Shown: positions 11,036-23,157 of the stretch, in pieces
Numbering within the stretch: the first letter of the stretch is position 1
How the letters are laid out: each line of letters begins with the position of its first letter
Assembly (NCBI GenBank): GCA_036172665.1
Contig: CM069871.1
Span: 2,790,001-2,854,000, forward strand
Length of the DNA: 64,000 nucleotides
Direction of reading: 5' to 3'
From: Prosopocoilus inquinatus
Lineage: Eukaryota; Arthropoda; Insecta; Coleoptera; Lucanidae
The notes under the pieces: model-generated
Database searches by the model: none
Told to the model about the DNA's origin: nothing
What the model saw: the letters and a program-made list of their open reading frames with translations, nothing else
Program-made: the position numbers and the translations under genes

Positions 11036-13224
11036 TGAGTATAATCTTAATTAATTATTAAAAATTAATAAAAATTAAATAAATCCTTCCTGTTACCTTG
11101 TTTGTACATTGAAGTTATTTGTAAGACAGATGCAGAGCGAATTGTTGTTAATTCAAATTTTATTTGCGTTTATTTTGTTTATTTATATTCGGTGTAACAA
11201 TGAAAATAAACAAAAAAAAATTCGGGGTGTTTTTCTGGTTTTTTTTTCTTTTCTTTTTTTCGTCTTTAACGTAAAGATGAATTAATAAATTAATCAAATT
11301 AGAAAAATAGAAATCGGGTATAATCTTAATTGATTATTAAAAATTAATAAAAAATAAATAATTCCTTCTTGTTACCTTGTTTGTACATTGTACTTAATTG
11401 TAAGAGAGATGCAGAGCGAATTGTTGTTAATTCAAATTTTATTTGCGTTTATTTTGTTTATTTATATTCGGTGTAACAATGAAAATAAACAAAAAAAAAT
11501 TCGGGGTGTTTTTCTGGTTTTTTTTTCTTTTCTTTTTTTCGTCTTTAACGTAAAGATGAATTAATAAATTAATCAAATTAGAAAAATAGAAATCGGGTAT
11601 AATCTTAATTGATTATTAAAAATTAATAAAAAATAAATAATTCCTTACTGTTACCTTGTTTGTACATTGTACTTAATTGTAAGAGAGATGCAGAGCGAAT
11701 TGTTGTTAATTCAAATTTTATTTGCGTTTATTTTATTTATTTATATTCGGTGTGACAATGAAAATAAACAAAAAAAAATTCGGGAGTTTTTCTGGCTTTT
11801 CCTTTTTCTTTTTTTCGTCTTTAACGAAAAGATGAATTAATAAATTAATCAAATTAGAAAAATAGAAATCGGGTATAATCTTAATTAATTATTAAAAATT
11901 AATAAAGATTAAATAATTCCTTCCTGTTACCTTGTTTGTACATTGAAGTTATTTGTAAGACAGATGCAGAGCGAATTGTTGTTAATTCAAATTTTATTTG
12001 CGTTTATTTTGTTTATTTATATTCGGTGTAACAATGAAAATAAACAAAAAAAAAATTCGGGGGTTTTTTCTGGCTTTTTCTTTCTTTTCTTTTTTTCGTC
12101 TTTAACGAAAAGATGAATTAATAAATTAATCAAATTAGAAAAATAGAAATCGGGTATAATCTTAATTAATTATTAAAAATTAATAAAAAATAAATAATTC
12201 CTTCCTGTTACCTTGTTTGTACATTGAACTTAATTGTAAGACAGATGCAGAGCGAATTGTTTTTAATTCAAATTTTATTTGCGTTTATTTCATTTATTTA
12301 TATTCGGTGTAACAATGAAAATAAACAAAAAAAAAAATTCGGGGGGTTTTTCTGGCTTTTTCTTTCTTTTCTTTTTTTCGTCTTTAACGAAAAGATGAAT
12401 TAATAAATTAATCAAATTAGAAAAATAGAAATCGGGTATAATCTTAATTAATTATTAAAAATTAATAAAAAATAAATAATTCCGTCCTGTTACCTTGTTT
12501 GTACATTGAACTTAATTGTAAGAGAGATGCAGAGCGAATTGTTGTTAATTCAAATTTTATTTGCGTTTATTTTGTTTATTTATATTCGGTGTAACAATGA
12601 AAATAAACAAAAAAAAATTCGGGAGTTTTTCTGGCTTTTCCTTTTCTTTTTTCGTCTTTAACGAAAAGATGAATTAATAAATTAATCAAATTAGAAAAAT
12701 AGAAATCGGGTATAATCTTAATTGATTATTAAAAATTAATAAAAAATAAATAATTCCTTCTTGTTACCTTGTTTGTACATTGTACTTAATTGTAAGAGAG
12801 ATGCAGAGCGAATTGTTGTTAATTCAAATTTTATTTGCGTTTATTTTATTTATTTATATTCGGTGTAACAATGAAAATAAACAAAAAAAAAATTCGGGGG
12901 GGTTTTTCTGGCTTTTTCTTTCTTTTCTTTTTTTCGTCTTTAACGAAAAGATGAATTAATAAATTAATCAAATTAGAAAAATAGAAATCGGGTATAATCT
13001 TAATTAATTATTAAAAATTAATAAAACATAAATAATTCCTTCCTATTACCTTGTTTGTACATTGTACTTAATTGTAAGAGAGATGCAGAGCGAATTGTTG
13101 CTAATTCAAATTTTATTTGCATTTATTTTATTTATTTTCGGCGTAACTATGAAAATAAACAAAAAAAAGCCCTTTTTTTTTTCTTGATGAATTAATAAAT
13201 TAATCAAATTCGAAAATAAAAATT
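11036..13224. repeat. 280-bp tandem satellite, about 7.7 copies, in intron 1 of desaturase A
   Basis: Units start at about 11040, 11319, 11600, 11875, 12156, 12437, 12711 and 12993 (period 274-282 bp). Each contains TATAATCTTAATT, GATGCAGAGCGAATTGTT, TATTCGGTGTAACAATG and a T/C-rich run before CGTCTTTAACG. The first unit begins at the splice donor itself, so the array grew from native intron sequence. Copy B has no array in the matching intron. Variants such as GAAGTTATTTGTAAGACAG (units 1 and 4) and GTACTTAATTGTAAGAGAG (units 2, 3, 7, 8) are interspersed, as expected from unequal exchange. No ORF. Confidence 0.95.
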
Positions 13225-14068
13225 AAAAAAAAATCCTTACAGTTTTTTTCTTCTTTTTCTTTGTTTTCGTAATTTTTCTGAAGTTCTGAAAACCTCTTGA
13301 AAATACTGCGTCTCTTTAAAAAAATAAATTAATTAATAATTAGAAATATTTACGTAAATTTATTTGTTTTGTTTTTTATTAATTGCTATTAATCATCTTA
13401 TTTATCCATAAATTTGGAAATATTATTTTTTTCTCTTTCATAATTTTGCAAATATCTTTGCTTTTTTTTAATTTTTTTTTTTTAACTAACATTAGTTTCA
13501 TTTGTTTATTTGCATACACTGTGTATTTTATTTTATCCTTTTGATACTTTAGTTGTTTATTTTTCTTTTTAATCGTTGCGTACTTATTTAAATGTTTTAT
13601 GCAACCCAGCCGTAAAGTTTTTAAATATAAAACATTTAATCCAGGATTAAATTTAAGCCTGAGTTAGAACGCGACGCACATAATGGTCTACAGTATAATG
13701 TGAATGAATGTAAGTTTGCATTTATCTGTTTTATATTTACATTGTGTGCAAATGCTGCATTGAGTGCTCTAACAATTGTATGCAAAACATGCGATTTTAC
13801 ATTATGAATGAGTTCTGTATCTGCTTTACATTTTTACATTTGTATTTATGACCTATCTCGTCATACTATACATGTATGCAATCGAGATAAATTTGTTGTA
13901 AATTGTTGTTATTATTATTATTACTACATTATTCTTTTTTTGTGTCTTCTTCTTTTCTTCCCCCTCGTCCTCGAAAAGTCACTGTTGTTAAATAAGGCGA
14001 AAATTAAATTAAATTTTCGAGTTTCAATTATTGTATTTTGTTTTTTTTTTTTGTTTTTTTTTTTGTAG
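13225..14068 (+). other. 3' part of intron 1 of desaturase A
   Basis: T-rich intron ending in a long pyrimidine tract and TAG at 14066-14068. An 86-codon frame at 13808-14068 runs into the acceptor and is low-complexity; I do not regard it as coding. Confidence 0.6.
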
Positions 14069-14071
14069 AAT

Positions 14072-17000
14072 ATGTCAGATGCCGTGAGCTATACAAACGA
14101 CCAATCACATGAAGACAAAAGTCAACAACCAACAAGTGAAAAACCTCTTTATTACCACAGCATACTTGGAGATTATGAACAGAAGTTGATTTACACTAAT
14201 GTTATTACTCTTGGAATTGGTCATATTGTAGCTGTGTATGTTCTTTTCACGTTTCCGTTCGTGAAAGCGTGGGATATTCTGTTGTTGAGTAAGTATTGGA
14301 CAGGTGATTTAAGGTTTGTGACCGCACAGTCCCAAATCAGTTGGCAATAGCGTCGTCTATCAATTTAACAAGGGCCAGCACCATATCAAAAACAGGCCTG
14401 AGTCATCGCGTAGGAGTATTATCAGACCTCAGGGTATCATCTGGGGACTGCGATGCAAGCGCTTCGCTGTTGAGCTGTGCTGGATCATTCCGGATGAATC
14501 AATGAGTCGGGGTATTGTCCCACCTAATGAATCAGGCCTGTATGAAGCGGGCGATGCAAGAGCGCGTGATTAATAAAGTTCAGAACTGATCTAGAACTAT
14601 TAAAAACAATGTCTTGTATTTGTTTTTTCCTCGAAATGGTTTTGTTTAAATATGACTTCACAGATTAACGCTGTAATTCTAAACACGTTCGTAAGCATCG
14701 TAAGGTATAATTGAACCATTTAAATGCCTTACGAGGCTTACGATCAAGCTTAGAATTGCAACATTAAATAAAATAAATACCATTTCGAGAAAGACTGATG
14801 TGAAGAAACTGTTTTTTTTTTTGCCTGCTAAAAATTATCTACTCGTAAATGGCATATTAAATAAAACAAAAAATCGAGATTCTTTTTTTTTTATCAACAA
14901 ATTGTTTCTATAGATTGTGTGGTCGGAACTTTGGCAGGATTTGGAGTTACGGCAGCCGTACATAGGTACTATACACATCGATCATTCAAAGCCAAATTTC
15001 CTTTGGTTGTCGTACTTTTGATTTTGTACGCAATTGCGGGCCATGTAAGTAGAAAATGATTTTCATAAGAAATCTTAACCGATAGGATCACGTTGAAGAA
15101 AGAAAAATTACAGGAAACTATAATCGCGTACTATTTCTTTTTTTTTTTGCTTTAGATGTAACATCTTTCCCTGCGTTTAATTCGTGGGCGACGACGTTGT
15201 GATTTCGTTTACTCGTCGTCGTTTATTGCGTGGTTATTTTACGTTGTCTGAGACGAATCAGCTGATTGGTCGAGGTGGTAGGGATTTGAAATCCGACCGC
15301 ACACGACTGCGACGATTAAACTTTTCGTTTAGAAGATAGCCCGACCATCGTTGTTAAACTTCGAACTAAACGCAGAACGATAAAACAGAGAAACGTTTTA
15401 TCCATAACGATAAAATTACTGAAGAAATCAAATTTGCAAATCTAAAATTTTATAGCGACATCTTCACTTAAAATTTGGAGTTGCAGTTTTCTGTAGAATC
15501 ATTGGTCGCGTTCAGGTGACCTAGCGGCTGAGTTGTTTGTTACCCTGCACGATTTGAAAGTCAGCTGAACGGCCAACTTAACACAAATGTAATCACCCAA
15601 AATCCATTAAAAACCGAAAATTCTCTCGAACCTTAATCGTAACCGAAACCGAAATTAATATGCCTGAAGTAACCCTAATCGAAAACGAAACGCTTATTAA
15701 TTTTTCGGTTAATTTCGATTTGGTTTCTTTATACCTACTAACATCAGAGGCGGCCTTAATTGTTGGGAAGCCCTGGGTGAGACCGGCTGCCCTTTAGGTT
15801 CGCCCCCTCTTGCGATAAGGAAAGATTGTATTATAAAGAGCAGAAAAATACTAAATGAATTAAAAAATAATAAACGAACGAAAGACAAAATAATATCCAT
15901 TTTGGTAATTACCAGGACCGGAGCAAGGAAAGCAAGGCATGAGGGCGCCGATTAAAAACGATTAAGGCGCAGCTTGAACAATTTCAAGGTCAACCAAACT
16001 CGATCCAACGACTGAAATAATTTTTCTTTTTTATTACTCAGTGTTAACCCGATCCAACTGAACCCGACTTAACTCCTTTAAACCCAAGTAAAAAATTAAG
16101 AAAACGCGAAAAACGTAAAATGCAAGAAATAAAAGTAAAAAATTAAAAAAAAAAAACTATCAAAGCGAGGTTCGGCCATCGTCAAGATCAAGCAAACTCG
16201 TCCCAACAACTGAACACCATTCTATTCAACCTAAGCAAAAAGAATTATAAACAGAAATTAATAAAAAATGATATTAACAGTTAAATGAAAAAAAATCGAC
16301 GTCAACCCAAGCTAACTCCGATCGAAGTAAAAAATTTAATACAAATTAAAACGAGCATCAGCAAATCTCAAGGTCAACTGAACTCTCCCAACTTATTATA
16401 TCATATTGCACTTCATTCTTCACAAGTAAAAAAAAATGTTAAAATTTATACGTGGAATAAAGTTAAGTTAAACAAGTCTCAAGGTCAATTCAATCTAACT
16501 GACGTCAATCAAACGTCATCTAACATAGGTAAAAGATTAAAAATTACTAGAAAAAATAAAAGTGAAAATGAAAAAAAATATTAAAAATCATTTGAAAAGA
16601 AGTTTAACTAACGTCAAGGTCAATCCAATTCAACATCTCTCACCTTAACTCCATTTAACACAAATAAAAATTGCAAGAAAAATTAGAAAGTATTCAGATC
16701 GTTAAAATTTATAAATCAATTCTAATCAAGCTCAATTGTTATTGTTGTCACTATAGCAACTACTTACATACTTAAATACATTACCACAGGCACCATAATT
16801 TCTTCTTCTTCTCAAGTAAACTAAAAGTCTTCTTAAGTAAAACAGTTTTTAACTGAAAAATTGACATTTTGAAATGTCACGACAATTTGACAGAAGTGAA
16901 CCTACAACGTGAAGCATCTAAAGTCGCCTTTGGTCATACGACAGCAACTCCCTGGATCCTATCTCAATAATTTTAGAGTATCTCCTGAGAGAAAAACTTT

Positions 17001-19376
17001 AATTAATGTTCGTCATCAACTATTGTAATATTAATTATGATGAATGTGTGAGTTTTAATGCCTGAGGATTACTTGAATTTACCGCCCTACTAAATTATCC
17101 ATTAAGTTGGCAACAGCCGGTTCTGTCACCCACCTTTGTCAAAATTACACGTCGACTCTAAAATTTAAAACTGAATGAATGATCACTGTGTGATAGTAAC
17201 AACACGAAGTTGTGATTAACTTTTCTAATCGATTGCTGGATGTTCTTTTTTATGCTCCTGCGTTCTTAATGGGTTGCATTTAAAACGTAAAATACACCAG
17301 AACCTAAGGCGCCAAATTCAAATTATCCTCAATCGGTAAACATGGCGTTTCACTCGGTAAATTCGGTCGCCTCTGTGTTGATTCGTAAAAAATGGATCTC
17401 TTGCTTGAATAAATTATTTTCAGAATAAAATTTACGATTGGGTGCGGGACCATCGAGTCCATCACAAATTCACCGAGACCGACGCCGATCCCCACAACGC
17501 AAAGAGAGGTTTCTTCTTCGCCCACGTCGGCTGGCTCATGATGAAAAAGCACCCGGATGTTTACAGGAAGGGAAAAACGGTGGACATGAGTGACATTGCC
17601 AACGATCCCCTGGTCACGTGGTATGACAGGTAAACGCACAAGAAAAAGATATACAAGATGTCCACAGAAGTTCGTCCGTGAACAGTTTACTTTACCAAAG
17701 TAATGCTTCATTTTTCACTTTAAAAAAGAAAGAGCGACTCGAGAACATCGGAAAGAAGATGAAACTCTTAATAATCGAAATTTTCAAATGTGTGAAACCG
17801 ATTGAAATTTATGAACCACGAAAGGGACGGCATTAGATTCTAAATAAGGAAACGACGCGTGGTTAGAGCCTGCTTTATTTCTTTTGTCCGTCGCATTGTC
17901 TGCGTGTTCATTTTAAAACAACGACCGGTATAAAATAACACATTTTTGAGCCTCTTATACTGTCGTGCTCAACAAAAACGATACTCTTGCGTACAAACCG
18001 CGCCGTTACGAAAAACATTCAGAGACGAGTATTTCGCAGAGCGCGCCGCAGCTTTTCTCTCACTCACAAATGCTACGAAATTATCAAGCGGTGTCGTTTT
18101 AATTGAGCATGATAGTAACTGCAACATGTCTCATACGTGCTTACTATTTCTTTAATTTCTCTGAGTTTCAGGCATTTCCTCATCATGAAAATAATATTCT
18201 GCTTTACACTACCGCTCATAGTGCCACCACTAGTTTGGGGTGCATCCTGGTACCATTCTATTATGATGACGATATTTCGTTATATTATTGTCTTGAATTT
18301 CACCTGGCTTGTTAATAGTGCTGCGCACATATATGGATACAGACCCTATGATAAGTAAGAAGAAGACTTTGTTAATTTTTTATAGGCTAGATTCGTAAAC
18401 GGTGCTAAGGAGAGCTTGAAACGAAGCACCGGGGCACGTTCAGGAATAACGCACCAAGTGACATTCCTTCTCTTTCGTGTAAGTGACTTTGTACGTATCG
18501 CTATTAATTGAAGTCCGATGAAATTTGTTAGAAAATAGTTTTTAAATTTGATTTTAAACGCCCAAAGTGCTAGTTCCTGAACGCGCCCCTGCAGTTTCAT
18601 TCACCTGACGTCTGCACTGTCAAACTGACAGAAGTGACAGTATGACAGTTATTTTTAAATTTATCCACGATATCATAATAAATTTTAGAAGGCGTTGTTA
18701 AATTCGAGAACAAATAAATATAATGAATGTACGGTCGTCATTGATTACGTCAGAGGTTGGCACCTGATTTTTCCTTATTTTATTATCATTTTTGTCACCG
18801 CTTTTTCGCTTTTTCTTGAACGCGCTCCTGTAGTTCATTCACCTGACGTCTACACTGTCAAACTGACGAAAGTGACAGTACGTTTGATTGTGTCATTAGT
18901 ACAGTACGGAGCTTGGTACATGTGTTCGGTGGAAGGGAGGAGTAGGAGTGGATCATTGATTTGAATGTAGTAATGTAATTCAAATCAAATCATATAATCA
19001 AACGGAGTCGCAACAATTTGATAATGAAAAAAATAAATAAATAAATTCGTTACAAAATTTTTAGAATCATGAGACCTGAAGATTATTTTATTTTAGAAGG
19101 ATAAATCCTGCGGAGAATTTAATCGTGAGCGTATTAAGCTTAGGTGAAGGCTGGCACAATTACCACCACACGTTCCCCTGGGACTACAGGGCGTCCGAAT
19201 TTGGCAAGGTGAATCTCACCACGCTCTTCCTGGATTTGATGAAGAAGATCGGCTGGTGTTACGACGCGCGATATCCCTCCGAAGATTTAATTCGGAAGGT
19301 CGTGGAAAAACACGGCGACGGTTCGCATCATTACGCAATCGTAAACGAGGATGGAAGTTTTTCCGAGGAAACTTAG
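14072..19376 (+). CDS. acyl-CoA desaturase, copy A (5 coding exons, 338 aa)
   Basis: Coding exons are 14072-14288, 14914-15044, 17424-17629, 18172-18354 and 19097-19376 (217, 131, 206, 183 and 280 nt), all with GT-AG borders and matching phases. The product is a full-length integral ER-membrane fatty acyl-CoA desaturase (di-iron, cytochrome b5-dependent). Histidine box I is HRYYTH at residues 89-94, box II HRVHH at 126-130 followed by TETDADPHN, the fourth histidine is in NSAAH at 233-237, and box III HNYHH is at 266-270. Hydrophobic segments at about 39-62, 74-88, 101-115 and 188-232 fit the four-helix topology. Box I keeps HX4H, but YYT replaces the usual LWS/A, so this is a divergent subfamily; whether it makes a delta-9 or another double bond cannot be read from sequence. 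Possible roles are membrane lipid, cuticular hydrocarbon or pheromone precursor synthesis. The start is the first ATG after the intron-1 acceptor. Confidence 0.94.
14289..14913 (+). other. intron 2 (first coding intron) of desaturase A with MITE remnant
   Basis: Donor GTAAGT, acceptor CTATAG. Includes a GC-richer island at 14370-14580 with a doubled GCGATGCAAG, whose origin I do not recognise. Sequence at about 14600-14830 has family-P MITE interior motifs (TAAATATGACTTCACAG, GAAACTG) with a strong internal inverted repeat around CTTACGA. Confidence 0.5.
15045..17423 (+). other. intron 3 (second coding intron) of desaturase A, repeat-filled
   Basis: Contains a family-P MITE end at 15101-15124, a transposon-like CAGAGGCGGCC fragment near 15745, and five diverged copies of a CAAGGTCAA(C/T)C(C/A)AA repeat between about 15985 and 16650 (also present near 26735-27110). 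From 16738 onward it is nearly identical to 28499 onward in copy B. No gene. Confidence 0.55.
17630..18171 (+). other. intron 4 (third coding intron) of desaturase A
   Basis: 542 bp, nearly identical to the matching intron of copy B (29372-29913). The similarity of non-coding sequence shows recent homogenisation. Open frames here (17946-18155 and similar) are conserved between the copies only because the DNA is, and are not coding. Confidence 0.8.
18355..19096 (+). other. last intron of desaturase A
   Basis: Contains an internal direct repeat: GAACGCGC(C/T)CCTG, TTCATTCACCTGACGTCT and CACTGTCAAACTGAC appear near 18580-18650 and again near 18820-18890. The first part matches copy B; the last 100 bp is diverged. 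Confidence 0.6.
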
Positions 19377-19434
19377 AAAATGTCATACTTATTTACGTTT
19401 AAGGAACCACGTTGGTATTTGTGATTTTAATTTA

Positions 19435-19440
19435 AATAAA
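19435..19440 (+). terminator. polyadenylation signal of desaturase A
   Basis: AATAAA 59 bases after the stop, followed by TG-rich sequence (GTGTTTGGTTTATG). Confidence 0.7.
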
Positions 19441-19513
19441 TAAGTGTTTGGTTTATGTTACATAATTCGGATCTTCATTTGTCTTCAAATCCCTCGTAGG
19501 GATGGCTTATGTA

Positions 19514-19873
19514 CAGTTGCGGACGGAAAACTTCGAACTGTCATCAGATTAACGGAAAATTGAGAAACGTTTTTTGCTGTAATCGTAACTTTTTTTGTCA
19601 CTTTGACTGACATGACATGAAATTTTCAAGTTTCTTTTCTGTCAGGCATAAATTGTCATATTTTGATATTGTTAGAATTATAATTATTGTCCGAAGAGGT
19701 ACGATTTAACCCTTCAAGAGTGTGCCGAGACTGACAAAAGCTATCTGCCACAGAATCGCGTGCTTTTAAATTCTGCGACTAATACGACTGAAGCCAAAAT
19801 TGAGGTTATGTGTTGCTAAAGTCTGGTTCACAATGTTATGTTAGTGGAATCCGTAATTTTCTGTCCGAAACTG
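19514..19873. mobile_element. Tc1/mariner-like MITE
   Basis: TACAGTTGCGGACGGAAAA at 19512 and its inverted match (TTTTCTGTCCGAAACTGTA) ending at 19875 define a 360-bp element bounded by TA. These ends are typical of Tc1/mariner. No transposase frame. Confidence 0.7.
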
Positions 19874-19875
19874 TA

Positions 19876-20737
19876 CGTAACCATAACCTAACAAAACAGT
19901 AGACAGTGTTGCCCATTTTCCGAGTCCAAAAGTCCCTGTGAGTTAATAAAAAATTCTTTTTACCTAACTTTTTCAAAGTTCCCTTTTGTAGAATTTAAGT
20001 TCCGCAGAGAAAATGCTGCGAATAAATATTTTATTCAAATTAAGAGAGACGCTCAAAAAAATTGAGGCGACATAATTCTTGCTCTGACGTTTTCATCAAA
20101 AAATATTTATGAATGTTTTTTTTTTGCGGTTTTCAGTACAAAAAGAGATCGCCTTGTGTTACGCCAACGCCATCTATGTATATTTTGTCGAAGCAAAGTT
20201 TGTTGGCGGGAAATTTGAAATGAATTTTTGTTTCAATTGTTTTCCCGTGACGGTACACAAGATGGCGCAGAGTGTATAATCGCTAAGGTAAATACTTAAA
20301 GAGTCAAGTGTCTTATACTATACTTTCGACTTACTTTTTTAAAGATAGATCAAATTATACTGAGTATTTTACTCTGACATAAAGAATTATTTTGGTCAAG
20401 AGCAGGTAGGCAGCAAGTTCCTTTCTTATCTGCCAAATTCTTCAACTGCCATATTGGACCAATCATACAACAATTGTTTGAACCACAATGACATTATTCA
20501 ACCTGGTTCTTCCAGTGACGTCACTGGTTTAACACTAAAATGAATTCTTTTGACCGTACTGACAAAGGGGCGTTCAGAAACTGCATCGCGAGTGCACTTT
20601 GGGTCGTTCAATATGGAAAGCAAAATAATTTACATGAGAGAGTTGAAACAATTCCATCGCCAAAAAACGACTTTTGATTTTTGAATCGACCGGTTGTCTA
20701 GTCGCTTGTAGACGCCAATAACCATTGGTCATTGTTA
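19876..20737. other. intergenic between the two desaturases
   Basis: No gene seen. Contains GCGTTCAGAAACTGCATCGCGAGTGCAC near 20573, related to sequences at about 25230, 18020 and 40190-40320, a dispersed repeat. Presumably includes regulatory DNA of copy B. Confidence 0.4.
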
Positions 20738-20771
20738 TCAGTTGAGTTAAAGGTGCCCAGAAATTAACGTG
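20738..20771 (+). promoter_or_regulatory. core promoter of desaturase B: Inr + DPE-like element, no TATA
   Basis: TCAGTTG at 20738 and AACGTG at +27 to +32 relative to the A at 20740, exactly as in copy A. Between them AAGGTGC.CAGAAATT is shared with copy A while upstream DNA is not, so the elements were kept while neighbouring sequence drifted. Confidence 0.6.
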
Positions 20772-20803
20772 GCTGTTAAAATATTTAACTGGTTTAAAAT
20801 CCG
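20740..20803 (+). other. non-coding first exon of desaturase B
   Basis: 64-base leader ending CCG|GTGAGT at 20804. It would splice to 24938, nine bases before the ATG at 24947. No upstream ATG. Confidence 0.6.
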
Positions 20804-22114
20804 GTGAGTATAATAACCTTCAAATAAAAACCATAGCATTTAAATTAAATTAAATCTTGTTGCGTTCTGTAAGAATTAAACGCTATAATTAAAAAAAAAA
20901 TATATAAATCGATGAAACGTTTGTACGAGCATAAAGGGACAGACACGTTCCAACAAAAATTTAATAAAAAATAGGAGCAAAAAAAATCAGTCTCTTTGTG
21001 TCATTTTCTTCGTGTTTTCGAATTTTATGTAAATTGTGAAAACGCAGCTATTTCTTTTAAATAAATTAATTAATAATTAAAAATACAGTGACAACTAGGA
21101 AAAAAATAAACAAACAAAATCGCCGATTTTTTTTTTAATAAATCAACAATCGCTTTCTAAAAGTTCTTTTTTATAATTTTTTTTTTTTTCAATTTTTATT
21201 TTTTCTAATTATTACCGCAACCTTAAATTTCTTAATGTTCCGCATTAGCTTGTTTAATCTGATGCCAATCAAGAAAGTTATTTACCCACCTGCTCTGATT
21301 TCATTTTTCATAAAAAAAAAATTATTACGTCGTCATTTGAAAGTAAGAGGCAAAGAAAAAAATAATATCCTACTCCTAATTTTTTTTTAAATTTGAAATA
21401 GTCCTAATAAATAACAGTCTCAGTACTTAACAATATTTATTGTCAGCTTTACAAAAGAGATGGCTAGAGAAGAAAAAAAAAAGAATAATAGAAGAGACCA
21501 ATTATTTAATTTAACCGTTGAATATTTTATTTAAAAAAATTATAAAATCGATAAATTATATTTTAGATAGACAGATATTTATTTTGTAACAATGGACATT
21601 TATATTATATGGATATTTATTATATATATACATATATATTTATATATTATTATGAATATTTATACACGTTATCAAAGTGACTCTAAACTGACAGCCATAA
21701 GTCACAGATGAATGACGTCATTCGGTAACGTCATTATCCGACGTAAAAATAACCTCAAATTTGTCGCTATCACGATGTCCAATTAAATTCAATTATGACT
21801 TTTATTCTGCTAACTACTGTTGAATCATAACAAAAATGCACACAAGTAATATGTATAATACAGTTTATTAATTATTATAACTGTAGAATACATCGAGATT
21901 AGGTACTGTATTGAGAAGATACCACTATTTTTCTGTGTCACTCTCTTGCTCTCTTCCCTCTCCTTTTTTTAATTTGAGGTTAAATCGCGGTTAGATTCCG
22001 AGGCAATTATGCATTTTTCGGCCAGATTTATTTTATTTAACAAACACTCGATAATAAAAATTACGCTTCTGATGCATTTACATGCCATTTGGTGCAAATT
22101 CTAGCGTTTTTAAG

Positions 22115-22118
<4 letters not shown>

Positions 22119-22204
<86 letters not shown>
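22119..22204. repeat. (GA)43 microsatellite
   Basis: Uninterrupted GA dinucleotide repeat of 86 bp. In insects such tracts can bind GAGA-type factors, but here it is deep in an intron and may be neutral. The ER-repeat frames across it are not genes. Confidence 0.98.
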
Positions 22205-22209
<5 letters not shown>

Positions 22210-23157
22210 AATCCACATTACTTTTATTTTTATTTTATTACTTTTATTTTACTTTTATTTTCTCGCGAGTTAAGAAACCGCACTCCTTTGTTTTTTTTTT
22301 CTGGTAACTTTTATTCGCTGAATGTGTGTTCTTTAAAGAAAACGGCCAACGAATTTAAACTGAAAATTTTCCATTGCAAATAATTAATAATAAAAGATGA
22401 AAAAGGAACGAGGAAAGCAACTGACGATCGCAAATTTTACGGAAAACTGAAATAAAGAAACAAAAAAGAAAACAATCAAAAAAAAAAAAAACAAGAAAAA
22501 AATTTAATCGAGATTGAAACTGGAAAAAATAAATTCCTAAAGTTGAAAAAAAAAAAAAAACAAAACAAACTAATGACGACTGTTATAATAGAAAAAGTTG
22601 AAACATACTTTTGTGGTCTGCATAGTTACTATGTAACGAAGTAAAGTTAAAAAAAAAAACAAAACAAATGACGACTGGCGTAATAGAAAAAGTTGAAACA
22701 CGTTTCTGTGGTCTGCATAGTTACGAGTGTTCAATGAAAAAAAAAAAAAAACCGTCAAGTAGCAGGCTTTTGTTGTCTGGAACACATGTCGTGATTAACG
22801 TCATTTTAATTTCAACTTTGACAAGTTGACCGACAAAACTCGAAAGCCGCTCCTGCAAATTTTTCTTATAATATTTATACTTAATATAACTATTCGGTAA
22901 CAAACGTTCATTTTTGAATTGTCTTCTTTGCGTTAAAGTGAGGTTAGAAATGCAAGAGACGCTTCACGCTAGGCGTACGAAGAACCCTACGCTGGACGTT
23001 CGGAATAAATTCATGACTATCTAGACCGTTTTTTTTTTTTTTAATTGTACACTCGTTACAAATACAAATAACTGTTTCAATTGGCAATGCTAAATTTGAT
23101 TTAGAAATGGTAGAACCGGATTTGTTTCCGGTTAATGATGGCTTGAACTCGCAACTG

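Noticed and set aside
17304..17711. 135-codon minus-strand frame, also present at 29046-29453
   Set aside because: Antisense shadow of desaturase exon 3; its conservation between the two loci is explained by the duplicated DNA.
17946..18155. 69-codon frame conserved at 29688-29897
   Set aside because: Lies inside an intron with good donor and acceptor; similarity reflects homogenised intron DNA, and substitutions do not look coding.
22082..22307. Arginine-glutamate repeat ORFs
   Set aside because: Product of the (GA)43 microsatellite.
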